Part shown: piece by piece, positions 8,126 through 16,029 of the stretch | Numbering within the stretch: the first letter of the stretch is position 1 | How the letters are laid out: the number at the start of each line of letters is the position of its first letter | Origin: Syntrophomonadaceae bacterium | Lineage (GTDB): Bacteria; Bacillota; Syntrophomonadia; Syntrophomonadales; Syntrophomonadaceae | NCBI GenBank assembly: GCA_012840625.1 | Contig: DUSB01000252.1 | Span: forward strand, 1-27,694 | Direction: 5' to 3' | Length of the DNA stretch: 27,694 nucleotides | The notes under the pieces: generated by a model | What the model was told of the DNA's origin: nothing | Seen by the model: only the letters and a program-made list of their open reading frames with translations | The model's database searches: none | Made by a program: the position numbers and the translations under genes

Positions 8126-8413
8126 TCAAGATGATTTTTTTCTTTCGCCGGCTTTATAGCCGAAATAGAAACAGATGAATCCAGTACCTAGTGCAGCCTG
8201 CAAAGCAAATAAGAGCGATTCTATTTCACCACTGGGCGGCTCCCATACCGGCTCAAACCAGGGTTCATAATCCGGATTAACCACCGCAATAACTTCTTCT
8301 GCCTCACCATCGGCTCCTTCAAAGGCCGCATTTTGATTAAGAGCCAGGGTGCCCACCACCAGTACCACAAGCAAAACCAGCAGTACGACCTGTTCTTTCT
8401 TCTTTTTATTCAT
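8126..8413 (-). CDS. cbiN: Cobalt ECF transporter accessory protein
   Basis: CbiN is the small accessory subunit that helps CbiM load cobalt. The 95-residue protein has two membrane helices (about 9-26 and 68-86). Between them is the conserved extracellular loop with the family motifs FEGADGEAEEVI and YEPWFEPVWEPPSGEIESL. I chose the ATG at 8413 because it follows AAGGAAGGTGAGC; an ATG 24 bases upstream lies inside the end of cbiM and lacks a ribosome site. The second helix and the loop are nearly textbook for cobalt (not nickel) systems. Confidence 0.95.
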   Translation of the reverse strand: MNKKKKEQVVLLVLLVVLVVGTLALNQNAAFEGADGEAEEVIAVVNPDYEPWFEPVWEPPSGEIESLLFALQAALGTGFICFYFGYKAGERKKSS

Positions 8414-8426
8414 GTGCTCACCTTCC

Positions 8427-9089
8427 TTATGATTCATGAAAGCCCAGACTGTTCATTTCCGCCTTGCTATAGCTAAACAAAAGATTCATAACCAGGACCG
8501 TTAAGAATCCCTCTGCAATAGAGATGGGAATCTGGGTTATCGCAAACACAGAGAGAAATTTAAGGGCCGAAAAGGCAAATCCTCCACCTGCGGCTGGATG
8601 AGCCAAAGCCAGCTGCAGAGCTGTAATAACATAAGTAGCCAATCCTCCCAGTGAACTGGCCAGGAAAATACGCCAGCCTCGATTCAGGCCTATTTTACCC
8701 AGCCAAACCCATAATCCATAGCTGACAAAAGGCCCCACGATCCCCATGGAAAAAACATTTGCTCCCAGGGTGGTTATTCCCCCGTGAGCCAGAAGTAAAG
8801 CCTGAAATAAAAGTACAATAAGGCCAATTACGACCATAACCATCGGTCCAAAGAGGATCGCACCTAAACCCATGCCGGTTGGATGAGAACAACTCCCGGT
8901 AACCGAAGGCAGTTTTAGCGAGGACAACACAAAGGTATAGGCTCCGGCAAAGGCAATCAAGAGCATGATGCGGGGATTATCTCTGGTAAGATTGCGGATC
9001 TTACCAATACTTAAAATAATAAAAGGCAGGGCAACCGCAGTCCAGATGCCGGCCCATGATACCGGCAAAAAACCCTCCATAATATGCAT
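8427..9089 (-). CDS. cbiM: Cobalt ECF transporter substrate-binding (S) protein
   Basis: CbiM binds Co(II) and spans the membrane. The diagnostic N-terminus MHIMEGFLP is present. In this family the free amino end, His2 and a later His form the metal site; SCSHPTGMG carries the later His. I give the start that exposes MHIMEG (ATG at 9089, 220 residues). The frame is open further up: a TTG at 9107 has the best ribosome site (AAAGGGGGA), and a TTG at 9140 overlaps the cobD stop as TTGA. These longer forms would put 6-17 extra residues, not a typical signal peptide, ahead of the metal-binding Met-His, so the true start is uncertain. About six membrane helices fit the remaining hydrophobic stretches. 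Confidence 0.93.
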   Translation of the reverse strand: MHIMEGFLPVSWAGIWTAVALPFIILSIGKIRNLTRDNPRIMLLIAFAGAYTFVLSSLKLPSVTGSCSHPTGMGLGAILFGPMVMVVIGLIVLLFQALLLAHGGITTLGANVFSMGIVGPFVSYGLWVWLGKIGLNRGWRIFLASSLGGLATYVITALQLALAHPAAGGGFAFSALKFLSVFAITQIPISIAEGFLTVLVMNLLFSYSKAEMNSLGFHES

Positions 9090-9136
9090 TCCAACCATCA
9101 TATTCAAATTATTTTCCCCCTTTACAATAAGTACCA

Positions 9137-10264
9137 TCAAGAGCTAGAAAGATATCTCTTCAAGCTCTTGATCATGATCTGATTTTCCTCCTGGCTGCGA
9201 ACAGCCAAGCGAAAATGAAACGGTGATAAGCCCTGAAAATTACTGCAGACTCGGATAAGCAAGCCCTCCGCTCCCAACTTATCCTGCAATTCTTCTGCGC
9301 TGCATCCTTTTTTTTCAACCTTCAGCAGCAGGAAATTACTATCACTGGGATAGACCTTTAAGCCCTTGATTTCCTGAAGCTGCCTAGCAAAGGATTGGCG
9401 CCAGGCCGGAATGGTCTCCAGTGTCCTGTCAATGTAATCCTTATCCTGCAGCGATTTCTCCCCGGCTACTAAAGCCAGGGTGTTCAGACGCCACGGAGCC
9501 AGGAGGCTTTCCATACTTTCAACCACAGGCTGGGCAGCAACAGCATAACCAATACGCAGACCGGGCAGGGCAAAGAATTTGGTCAGTGATCCCAGTACCA
9601 TGAGATTTTCCTCCTGACAGGCCATCTGTTTAAACACCGAATGCTGCCCGCTAAAATCCATGAACGCTTCATCAATGACCATGACTGCATTACGAGCACA
9701 TACGGCTGCATAAACTTCCATCAAATCATCGGCAGCAAAAAGCCGGGCAGTGGGGTTATTGGGGTTACCTAGGAAAAGGCAATCGCCTTCTTTAATAGCA
9801 GCTATGATCTGCTGCACCGGCAACTGATACTGCTCTTGCTCAGATAGCGGAATTTTTACCACATCCTGCTGCTGACGCCCCTGTCCATATTCGGTAAAGG
9901 ACGGTACTACCACTAGCATCCTGCGGGCCTTCATCCTGCCCAGAAGATAAATCAATTCTGTGCTTCCATTACCCAGAACGATGTTGCTGACATCTACATC
10001 CAGATAAACGGCCAGGCTTTCTTTTAGCGATTTCCCGGTTGGTTCGGGATAATGGCGAATCATGGGAAGGGCCTCCTGTATGGCCGCTATGGCCTGTGGA
10101 GAAGGCCCCAGGGGATTAATGCTGGCACTGAAATCAATAAATTCTTCCGGTTTCAGTCCATATTTGGCTGCTGCATCCCAGAGATTGCCTCCATGGGGGC
10201 TATGAATTTTCTCTACCTTTATCACCCCTCTTATAAGCTCCCTGTACCGAAATTGATCATCCAT
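9137..10264 (-). CDS. cobD: L-threonine-O-3-phosphate decarboxylase
   Basis: CobD makes (R)-1-aminopropan-2-ol O-phosphate, the arm joining the corrin ring to the nucleotide loop. It is a fold-type I PLP enzyme, 375 residues from the first ATG. HGGN is at 24-27, GNPNNPT near 166-172, the PLP-pairing Asp198 in VIDEAF, and the Schiff-base lysine Lys229 in GSLTKFFALPGLRIGY. The family resembles histidinol-phosphate aminotransferase, but the B12 context decides the call. The ATG at 10264 lacks a good ribosome site. A GTG at 10225 would place HGGN at residue 11, closer to the family norm, and may be the real start. It follows cobO by nine bases. Confidence 0.93.
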   Translation of the reverse strand: MDDQFRYRELIRGVIKVEKIHSPHGGNLWDAAAKYGLKPEEFIDFSASINPLGPSPQAIAAIQEALPMIRHYPEPTGKSLKESLAVYLDVDVSNIVLGNGSTELIYLLGRMKARRMLVVVPSFTEYGQGRQQQDVVKIPLSEQEQYQLPVQQIIAAIKEGDCLFLGNPNNPTARLFAADDLMEVYAAVCARNAVMVIDEAFMDFSGQHSVFKQMACQEENLMVLGSLTKFFALPGLRIGYAVAAQPVVESMESLLAPWRLNTLALVAGEKSLQDKDYIDRTLETIPAWRQSFARQLQEIKGLKVYPSDSNFLLLKVEKKGCSAEELQDKLGAEGLLIRVCSNFQGLSPFHFRLAVRSQEENQIMIKSLKRYLSSS

Positions 10265-10273
10265 TGGCTGCTA

Positions 10274-10837
10274 TTAATATTCAAATCCACGTCGACCTTG
10301 CTTTTTCTGCTTATAGGGATGCTTGATTTCTTTAACTTCTGATACCAGATCCGCGATCTGTATTAGTTCCGGGGGAGCATTGCGTCCTGTCAGCACCACT
10401 TCTACAGATGAAGGCAAGTCCTGCAGCCAGATAATAAGCTCCTTTAGAGAAACCAGCCCGTGTTTAAGAGCAGCCATGATCTCATCCAGTATTAAGAGAT
10501 CGCAGGCCTTCGAGCATATACTATCCCGGGCCAGCTGCCAGGCCAAAGCTGCTTTCTTGCGATCAAGTTCATCCATTTCCCGGGCACGAATAAGGCATTG
10601 TCCGCAATCCAAACATTCCATAAAACCACCTTTGATGACTGCAGCATGGGGACAGGTTCTACCAAACTGAAAAACCTCTATCCCTAATCGCTCAGCTGAA
10701 GATAATTCCCCACTAAAGGTATTGCCTTTCATAAATTGAATAACTCGTACCTTTAAGCCCTGTCCGGCTGCTCTCATAGCCAGGCCAAAGGCGGCAGTGG
10801 TTTTGCCCTTACCATCACCGGTATAAATCTGAATCAC
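10274..10837 (-). CDS. cobO: Cob(I)alamin/cobyrinate adenosyltransferase (CobA/CobO/BtuR family)
   Basis: CobO transfers the adenosyl group of ATP to the cob(I)alt centre of corrinoids. The P-loop GDGKGKTT is at residues 7-14, VIQFMKG at 32-38, LLILDEIMAAL supplies the Walker B-like Asp, and the typical C-terminus runs EVKEIKHPY to RRGFEY. Four cysteines (62, 75, 78, 81; CLDCGQC) form a possible metal or Fe-S site as seen in some Clostridia homologues. The start is GTG at 10837 with AGGGGG seven bases upstream; an overlapping ATG is followed at once by TGA. It sits between cbiB and cobD in the same unit. Confidence 0.94.
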   Translation of the reverse strand: MIQIYTGDGKGKTTAAFGLAMRAAGQGLKVRVIQFMKGNTFSGELSSAERLGIEVFQFGRTCPHAAVIKGGFMECLDCGQCLIRAREMDELDRKKAALAWQLARDSICSKACDLLILDEIMAALKHGLVSLKELIIWLQDLPSSVEVVLTGRNAPPELIQIADLVSEVKEIKHPYKQKKQGRRGFEY

Positions 10838-10871
10838 ATCGCTTCCCCCTGTTTCTGCTGTTAAGATCTTT

Positions 10872-11819
10872 TTATAAACAATAGTGCGCCAGCAGTACCG
10901 TCAACATCAGCGCTTCAACCGTAAGCAGCAACATCAAGTTCAAACAGGCTTTGATGTGGTCTGGCTGCAGAATATAATCAGGCCTGCCCATTGGTGCTCG
11001 CCATTCCGGTATCCCCTGATAATGATTTTCCCCTCCCAGCTGTACCCTCAAGGCGCCTGCCATAGCTGCTTCGGGAAAGCCGCTGTTGGGGCTGGGGTGT
11101 TTGCGGGCATCGCTTCGTACACACTGCCAGACCCCCTGTAAGCCCCCCGGGGTCAGGGGGGCAATGATTAAAAACAGCAGGACAGTCAGACGGGCTGGAA
11201 TATAATTGGCCAGATCATCCAGCCGGGCTGAAGCCCAGCCCAAATGGAGATATTGCTCATTCCTGTATCCCAGCATAGAATCCATAGTATTAACCGCCTT
11301 ATAAGCCATCGCCAGCGCAGGTCCCCCCACCAGCCCGTAAAAGAGAGGTGCAATAATGCCATCCACAGTATTCTCCGCTACAGTTTCTACCACCCCGCGG
11401 ACAATTTCGCTTTCTTCCAGATCCTGTGTGTCCCGGCCTACGATCAGGGACAGCTTCTTACGGGCCCGCTCCAGATCCCCACTGGCAAGAGGAGAAAGTA
11501 CAGCCATAGCATGCTGATAAAGACTTTTCACCGCCAGAGCCTGACTCATGATCACGATACTGACTACCATCCCCAGCGTTGCGTTAAGGGTACAGGCCAG
11601 ATTAATCAGCCCCTGAAAGAAAAAATAACTGGCTGCCAGGATGAAGCCTGTCAGCACAACCCCCCCTACCTTCAATCCTCTGGTAGTTCGTGCCTGGCAG
11701 CGGATTAGCTTTTCTCCATCATGAATTACCTTTCCCATAAGCAGCACTGGATGAGGATAGCAGCGCGGATCACCGATGATTAAATCCAGGATAAAGGCCC
11801 CCAACAAAATAACCGCCAT
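10872..11819 (-). CDS. cbiB: Adenosylcobinamide-phosphate synthase
   Basis: CbiB is the membrane enzyme that joins aminopropanol phosphate to adenosylcobyric acid. The 315-residue protein has an N-terminal helix ending in LDLIIGDP, the conserved ENTVDGIIAPLFYGLVGGP, NTMDSMLGYR and SPNSGFPEAAMAGALRVQLGG, plus several membrane helices. I chose the ATG at 11819, one base after the cobQ stop (TAAGATG), because MAVILLGAFILDLIIGDP matches the family N-terminus. An ATG 27 bases upstream inside cobQ is possible. Neither has a strong ribosome site, so coupling to cobQ translation is likely. It acts with CobD, encoded two genes downstream. Confidence 0.94.
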   Translation of the reverse strand: MAVILLGAFILDLIIGDPRCYPHPVLLMGKVIHDGEKLIRCQARTTRGLKVGGVVLTGFILAASYFFFQGLINLACTLNATLGMVVSIVIMSQALAVKSLYQHAMAVLSPLASGDLERARKKLSLIVGRDTQDLEESEIVRGVVETVAENTVDGIIAPLFYGLVGGPALAMAYKAVNTMDSMLGYRNEQYLHLGWASARLDDLANYIPARLTVLLFLIIAPLTPGGLQGVWQCVRSDARKHPSPNSGFPEAAMAGALRVQLGGENHYQGIPEWRAPMGRPDYILQPDHIKACLNLMLLLTVEALMLTVLLAHYCL

Positions 11820-11820
11820 C

Positions 11821-13350
11821 TTAAATCTGCACATCCATAATGGCATATAGTTTTTCCATATCCAGCGCTTCCCTTACTATTCCAGCCAGACGCTCAAAAC
11901 GCTGATCCCGCTGCTGGAAGTCTTGCAGATCTTCCTTTTTAAGAAGCGGCAGCTGTTTCTCTATGCGAACCGCATTGATAAAAGCCAGTAAGACCGAAAT
12001 ATTATGAAAGAAACCATGCAAATGGGTGCCAAAGATCCTGCCATCTGCGCTTACTGCACCATCTAGGATGTTAGCCTCCATATCAGAAGACTTTTTGATC
12101 TCCAGTAGAGCAGAGCGATGGTCGCCGATTTGAGTCTGCCCGTTGCGGATCTCATAAGCATTTATTTCCTCACCTGCAATCGATTGCCAGAAACCCTGCC
12201 CGGCACACAGGTCTGCCTGCACCTGATGGCTAAATTGCCTGACTGTATAGCAGGTATAAAGAGGCAATAGCCCCAGTCCGCTCTGTTTGCCACCTTTTTT
12301 ATAAGGATCTTCCAGTACTTCTCCCAGCATCTGATATCCGCCACCAATACCAGCAATATAGGCTCCCTGCTCTGCCAGTGCCAGAATCTCCTGGTCATAG
12401 GCCTGCTCCCGCAAATAGCGCAAATCCAACATCGGGTTTTCACTACCGGGTAGAATGAGTACATCCGCCTGGCCAATTTTTTCTCCAGCTTTGACCATAC
12501 GCAAGCGGGTATCAGGCAGATGGAAAAAGGGACGCAGATCAGAAAAATTTTCAATATGGGGAAACTGAATGACGGCGATCTGAATCACAGCTTCCTTTGC
12601 ACCATCGTTGTGCATATCTGCCAGAACAACAGAATCCTCCTGCTCAATTCCATGCCCGTGGAGATACGGAATTACCCCCAGCACCGGGATTTTGGTTCGC
12701 TGTTCCAGAAATTCCAGCCCTGGCCTGAGCAGTTCCAGATCTCCCCGAAATTTATTAATGACAAAGCCTTTGACCCTCTGACGTTCATGCTCCTCCAGTA
12801 ATTCCAGGGTTCCTATTAGCGCCGCAAAAACGCCACCTCGATCGATATCTGCCGCCAATAAAACAGGGGAATCAGCCATGATAGCCGTGCTCATATTAAC
12901 GATATCGCGGTCTTTCAGATTTACTTCTACCGGACTGCCTGCTCCCTCAATAACTAGAATGTCAAAGCGTTGCTGAAGATCCTGGAGGCAACTTTGAACC
13001 ACCGGCTTTAGTACTGGAATACATTGCAAGCGATAGTCCTGTGCGGATATAGTACACAGGGGTTTACCCATAACCAGCACTTGTGATTGCATATCCTGCT
13101 GTGGTTTTAAGAAAATAGGATTCATCCTCACCTCGGGTAATACTCCGGCAGCTTCTGCCTGTTCTGCCTGTGCACGGCCGATTTCTCCTCCATCAGCACA
13201 AATAGCTGAATTAAGACCCATATTCTGAGCTTTGAAGGGAGCAGTATGAAAGCCATCCTCGGCAAAGATGCGACACAAAGCCGTACAAAGCAGGCTTTTC
13301 CCTACGTGAGAAGAGGTTCCCTGTACCATAATGCTTTTAGCTAAATCCAT
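11821..13350 (-). CDS. cobQ: Cobyric acid synthase with Cys-to-Gly change in the amidotransferase active site
   Basis: CobQ (CbiP) makes four amidations of adenosylcobyrinic acid a,c-diamide to give cobyric acid. The 509-residue length is normal. The N-terminal synthetase domain looks intact: the P-loop-like QGTSSHVGKS (10-19), KAQNMGLNSA, EGAGSPVEVNL (135-145) and DIDRGGVFA. The C-terminal class I glutaminase domain is recognisable (LPGSENPMLDL; GTHLHGFFHN with His445). However, the usual GICGGYQMLG reads GIGGGYQMLG: the nucleophile Cys is Gly336, codon GGT at 12345-12343. By family knowledge this should abolish glutamine hydrolysis while the synthetase part could still use ammonia. The start ATG has only a weak ribosome site, 64 bases after cbiC. 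The frame is otherwise uninterrupted, so this is not an obvious pseudogene. Confidence 0.94.
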   Translation of the reverse strand: MDLAKSIMVQGTSSHVGKSLLCTALCRIFAEDGFHTAPFKAQNMGLNSAICADGGEIGRAQAEQAEAAGVLPEVRMNPIFLKPQQDMQSQVLVMGKPLCTISAQDYRLQCIPVLKPVVQSCLQDLQQRFDILVIEGAGSPVEVNLKDRDIVNMSTAIMADSPVLLAADIDRGGVFAALIGTLELLEEHERQRVKGFVINKFRGDLELLRPGLEFLEQRTKIPVLGVIPYLHGHGIEQEDSVVLADMHNDGAKEAVIQIAVIQFPHIENFSDLRPFFHLPDTRLRMVKAGEKIGQADVLILPGSENPMLDLRYLREQAYDQEILALAEQGAYIAGIGGGYQMLGEVLEDPYKKGGKQSGLGLLPLYTCYTVRQFSHQVQADLCAGQGFWQSIAGEEINAYEIRNGQTQIGDHRSALLEIKKSSDMEANILDGAVSADGRIFGTHLHGFFHNISVLLAFINAVRIEKQLPLLKKEDLQDFQQRDQRFERLAGIVREALDMEKLYAIMDVQI

Positions 13351-13414
13351 TACACTAACCCGCTTTCCCTTTACAAAATAAGCTGTTTATAATTGTTTAT
13401 ATCATCTAAATAAG

Positions 13415-14038
13415 CTAATCGAGGCTGTAGAGCAACGCATTCACAATGGCGGCGGCAATGGGGCTTCCTCCCCGGGTCCCTCGCAGGGTTATATAAGGAA
13501 CCGGATGCGCTGCGATTAATTTCTCTTTGGACTCCACCGCACCCACAAAGCCTACCGGCACGGCAATAAGCAAGGCAGGCTTTATGGAGCTTTCCTCCAT
13601 CATAGCCAACAGTTCAAACAGGGCAGTGGGGGCATTGCCAATGACCACCATAGCCTGATCAAGCCCTGGACCCCATAAACGCATACTGGCTGCTGCCCTG
13701 CTTATGCCCCATCTTGCAGCTGCCTCGGATACTCCGGGTTCGCTGATAGTACAATGAATGCTCCCCCCATAGCGGCGAAGCCTGTCTTCATTAATCCCTG
13801 CTCTGGTCATGTTTACATCCGTAAAAACCGCTGCGCCCTTTACTATGGCTCTAATACCCTCCTGACAGGCATCAGGATGGATACAGATATCCGGAATTAA
13901 AGCCGGATCTCCGGTACTATGAACGACCCTTTTGATGACCATTTTTTCCAGAGCAGGCAGCTTTAGTTCCTCTACATGCTGCTCAATAATTTCCATACTC
14001 CGAGCCTCAATCTCTTCAGGCTTCCAGATGATGTCCAT
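13415..14038 (-). CDS. cbiC: Cobalt-precorrin-8 methylmutase
   Basis: CbiC moves the C11 methyl group to C12, turning cobalt-precorrin-8 into cobyrinic acid. The 207-residue protein carries the catalytic histidine in KRVVHSTGDP (His40), then FTDVNMTRAGI, GNAPTALFEL and VGFVGAVESKE, with the C-terminal LRGTRGGSPIAAAIVNALL, all family hallmarks. I chose the ATG at 14038, six bases after AAAGGGG. The frame is open 54 bases further, to a TTG inside the end of cbiX, which lacks family support. It follows cbiX by 31 bases. Confidence 0.95.
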   Translation of the reverse strand: MDIIWKPEEIEARSMEIIEQHVEELKLPALEKMVIKRVVHSTGDPALIPDICIHPDACQEGIRAIVKGAAVFTDVNMTRAGINEDRLRRYGGSIHCTISEPGVSEAAARWGISRAAASMRLWGPGLDQAMVVIGNAPTALFELLAMMEESSIKPALLIAVPVGFVGAVESKEKLIAAHPVPYITLRGTRGGSPIAAAIVNALLYSLD

Positions 14039-14069
14039 CATAATCCCCTTTCCAGCACCCTCAGTGGCA

Positions 14070-14441
14070 TTATAGACTAACTGCCTCTGCAATCCGCTCC
14101 CGTACTATGGCTGCAATAGCCGGGTCGGCACCCAGATGCCGGGTACTTACAAACTCTATGTCCGGATGGGCGTTTTTAATCAATGCCATTTGTTGAGGAA
14201 TATCACACTTAATATGATTGCCCCTGACCAGAAAGATTGGCATCACAATGATCTTTTCCACCCTTTTTTTTGCCAGCCTTGCTACTGCTTCGGCCAGATC
14301 AGGAGAAGCAAAAGACAGGAAAGCTGTCTCATAAAAGTATTCATCATCTTCTTCCATCACCATCCTGGCCATCTGCCGGATCTCCTCATTGGCTTCTTCC
14401 CTTCTGCTACCGTGTCCGAGTAGAATAACCCCTTTTTTCAT
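14070..14441 (-). CDS. cbiX: Sirohydrochlorin cobaltochelatase, short form
   Basis: CbiX inserts Co(II) into sirohydrochlorin, the step that starts the anaerobic B12 branch. At 123 residues this is a single-domain (CbiX-S) enzyme that works as a homodimer, unlike the two-domain long form. The metal-binding histidines are His10 in LLGHGSR and His76 in VRGNHIKCDIP. The start ATG overlaps the cbiJ stop as ATGA and follows AAAGGAGG, so translation is coupled. A related sirohydrochlorin ferrochelatase (SirB) role is possible from sequence alone; the B12 context favours cobalt. Confidence 0.93.
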   Translation of the reverse strand: MKKGVILLGHGSRREEANEEIRQMARMVMEEDDEYFYETAFLSFASPDLAEAVARLAKKRVEKIIVMPIFLVRGNHIKCDIPQQMALIKNAHPDIEFVSTRHLGADPAIAAIVRERIAEAVSL

Positions 14442-15223
14442 CTGTATCCTCCTTTGTTCATCTGCCTGGTCTGAATGACTTTTAATACTTCATGAGCTGA
14501 TTCGACACACAACGGGTAAGATATCATCGGCCGAAGCCAAATCAGGATCGGAATGCCCAAATCCACCGCCGCCTCAATCTTTGTATCCAACCCTCCGATA
14601 CTGCCACTCTCTTTACTGAGTACTGCATCCGCCCGATAATGTAAAAACTGTTCTCGATTCATTTCTCTACTAAAGGGCCCTTTCATGGCAATAATCTGCT
14701 CCGGACAGAGACCTATCTCCTCACACTTATGCAGCCAGCCTGATACCGGAAGTACCCTGGCTATCAAATGAATACCCTGTTTGGCTGTAATCGACCGCAG
14801 TTCAGCCAGATGTCTGCTGCCGATGGTACTGAATAGGGTCTGCTCGGGAGCTATATAAGTTTTTATCTCTGATAGCTCCTGTATGGTATGCAGCAGAGGA
14901 TGCCGGGGTAATGATAGCCCCGGGCGTTCCAAACGAATATAGCTGATACCGGTACAAGCCGCTGCCTGCATGGCAAGCTGACTGATCTCCAGCGCAAAAG
15001 GATGGGTGGCATCCACAATAATATCCACCTGCTTTTCCTTGATCAGCCTTATTAAGACCTCCAAATCCAGTTTCCCAATTCTACAATGGCTGCCTCTGAC
15101 TGTCTCGTTCAAGAGCTGGGCACCGTAAGTGCTGGTCACAGTTGCGATTACGTCATATCCAGCTTCATACAGTACTTTCAGCACCTCTTTTCCCTCACTG
15201 CTGCCGGCCAGAACCAGAATCAT
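14438..15223 (-). CDS. cbiJ: Cobalt-precorrin-6A reductase
   Basis: CbiJ (CobK family) reduces the macrocycle of cobalt-precorrin-6A with NAD(P)H. The 261-residue protein begins with the nucleotide-binding VLAGSSEGKEV. DATHPFA (71-77) follows, then TIGSRHLAEL, and it ends in the family block SKESGSIGGLDTKIEAA and ILIWLRP. The start and stop overlap neighbours as ATGA on both sides (cbiH upstream, cbiX downstream), showing tight translational coupling. Cofactor preference cannot be fixed from sequence. Confidence 0.93.
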   Translation of the reverse strand: MILVLAGSSEGKEVLKVLYEAGYDVIATVTSTYGAQLLNETVRGSHCRIGKLDLEVLIRLIKEKQVDIIVDATHPFALEISQLAMQAAACTGISYIRLERPGLSLPRHPLLHTIQELSEIKTYIAPEQTLFSTIGSRHLAELRSITAKQGIHLIARVLPVSGWLHKCEEIGLCPEQIIAMKGPFSREMNREQFLHYRADAVLSKESGSIGGLDTKIEAAVDLGIPILIWLRPMISYPLCVESAHEVLKVIQTRQMNKGGYR

Positions 15224-16029
15224 AGCTGATACCCCCTGGGAGTAATCATCTGTCCGTGTTCAATTCTGCTTTGCGAATTGCCAATAATAACGGTACAAAG
15301 CATATCTATTTTCACTGTCAGCATATCCTGCAATGTAGTAAGCTGCACTACTTCTCCTTCTCGTTCTGCATTGCGCACAATAGCGACCGGAGTCAGGGGA
15401 TCCCTGTACTGGAGCAAGATCTCCCGGGCCCTTCTTATGGGCTCTGTTCTGGTACTGCTGGCAGGGTTATAGAGAATAATTACATAATCCCCCCATCCAG
15501 CCGCCTCCAGGCGGGCCATAATGGTATCGATTGGAGTCAGCAAGTCACTAAGACTGATGACAGCAAAATCATGCATGAGCGGTGCTCCTACTTTTGCCGC
15601 TGCTGCCGTTGCTGCAGTTACACCCGGAATTAGCTCCACGGGAACAGAGCCAGCAGCCAGTTCCATAACCAGCCCGCCCATACCGTATATACCTGCATCA
15701 CCACTACTCACCACCACCACCAGCTTTCCACTGCGAGCTTCCCTGACCGCCATCTGCGCCCGTTCAACCTCATGGCGCATACCAGAACTAATAACCGGTT
15801 TATCACCAATGAATTCAGCCAGCAGTTCAATGTACCTTTTATAGCCAATAATGAGATCAGCACCCTGTAGAGCTTCCAGGGCACGCACTGTCATCAGATC
15901 CCCGGCACCAGGTCCCAATCCCACCACCAGGATTTTTCCATGGCTACACTTACTGTTACGGGGCCCTGCTTTTGCTTGGGCACCAGGATGACCCCCCGCC
16001 TGGCTGCCAGCATCGCTGCTGGTTCGCAT
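15220..16029 (-). CDS. cbiH: Cobalt-factor III / precorrin-3B C17-methyltransferase
   Basis: CbiH uses SAM to methylate C17 and contract the ring. The tetrapyrrole methylase motifs are ILVVGLGPGAGD (33-44), SSGDAGIYGM and LIPGVTAATAAAAKVGAPLMHDF, with ILYNPASSTR later. About 31 extra N-terminal residues, rich in Gly and Ala, precede the usual start of the domain and are encoded inside the end of cbiG in another frame, a 136-base overlap. The ATG at 16029 follows AGGAGTGGGTGGAG, a usable ribosome site. Nearer the domain only CTG and GTG codons exist, and starting there would trim the first beta strand. The stop overlaps cbiJ as ATGA. Confidence 0.92.
   Translation of the reverse strand: MRTSSDAGSQAGGHPGAQAKAGPRNSKCSHGKILVVGLGPGAGDLMTVRALEALQGADLIIGYKRYIELLAEFIGDKPVISSGMRHEVERAQMAVREARSGKLVVVVSSGDAGIYGMGGLVMELAAGSVPVELIPGVTAATAAAAKVGAPLMHDFAVISLSDLLTPIDTIMARLEAAGWGDYVIILYNPASSTRTEPIRRAREILLQYRDPLTPVAIVRNAEREGEVVQLTTLQDMLTVKIDMLCTVIIGNSQSRIEHGQMITPRGYQL

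Noticed and set aside
11103..11163. G/C-run hairpins within cbiB (CCCCCTG with CAGGGGG, GACCCC with GGGGTC)
   Set aside because: The pairing options are short and overlap in a GC-rich coding stretch; no U-tract and no clear regulatory position.
11821..13350. CobQ as a decayed pseudogene
   Set aside because: The frame is uninterrupted, of normal length, and all synthetase motifs are kept; only the glutaminase nucleophile region is changed.
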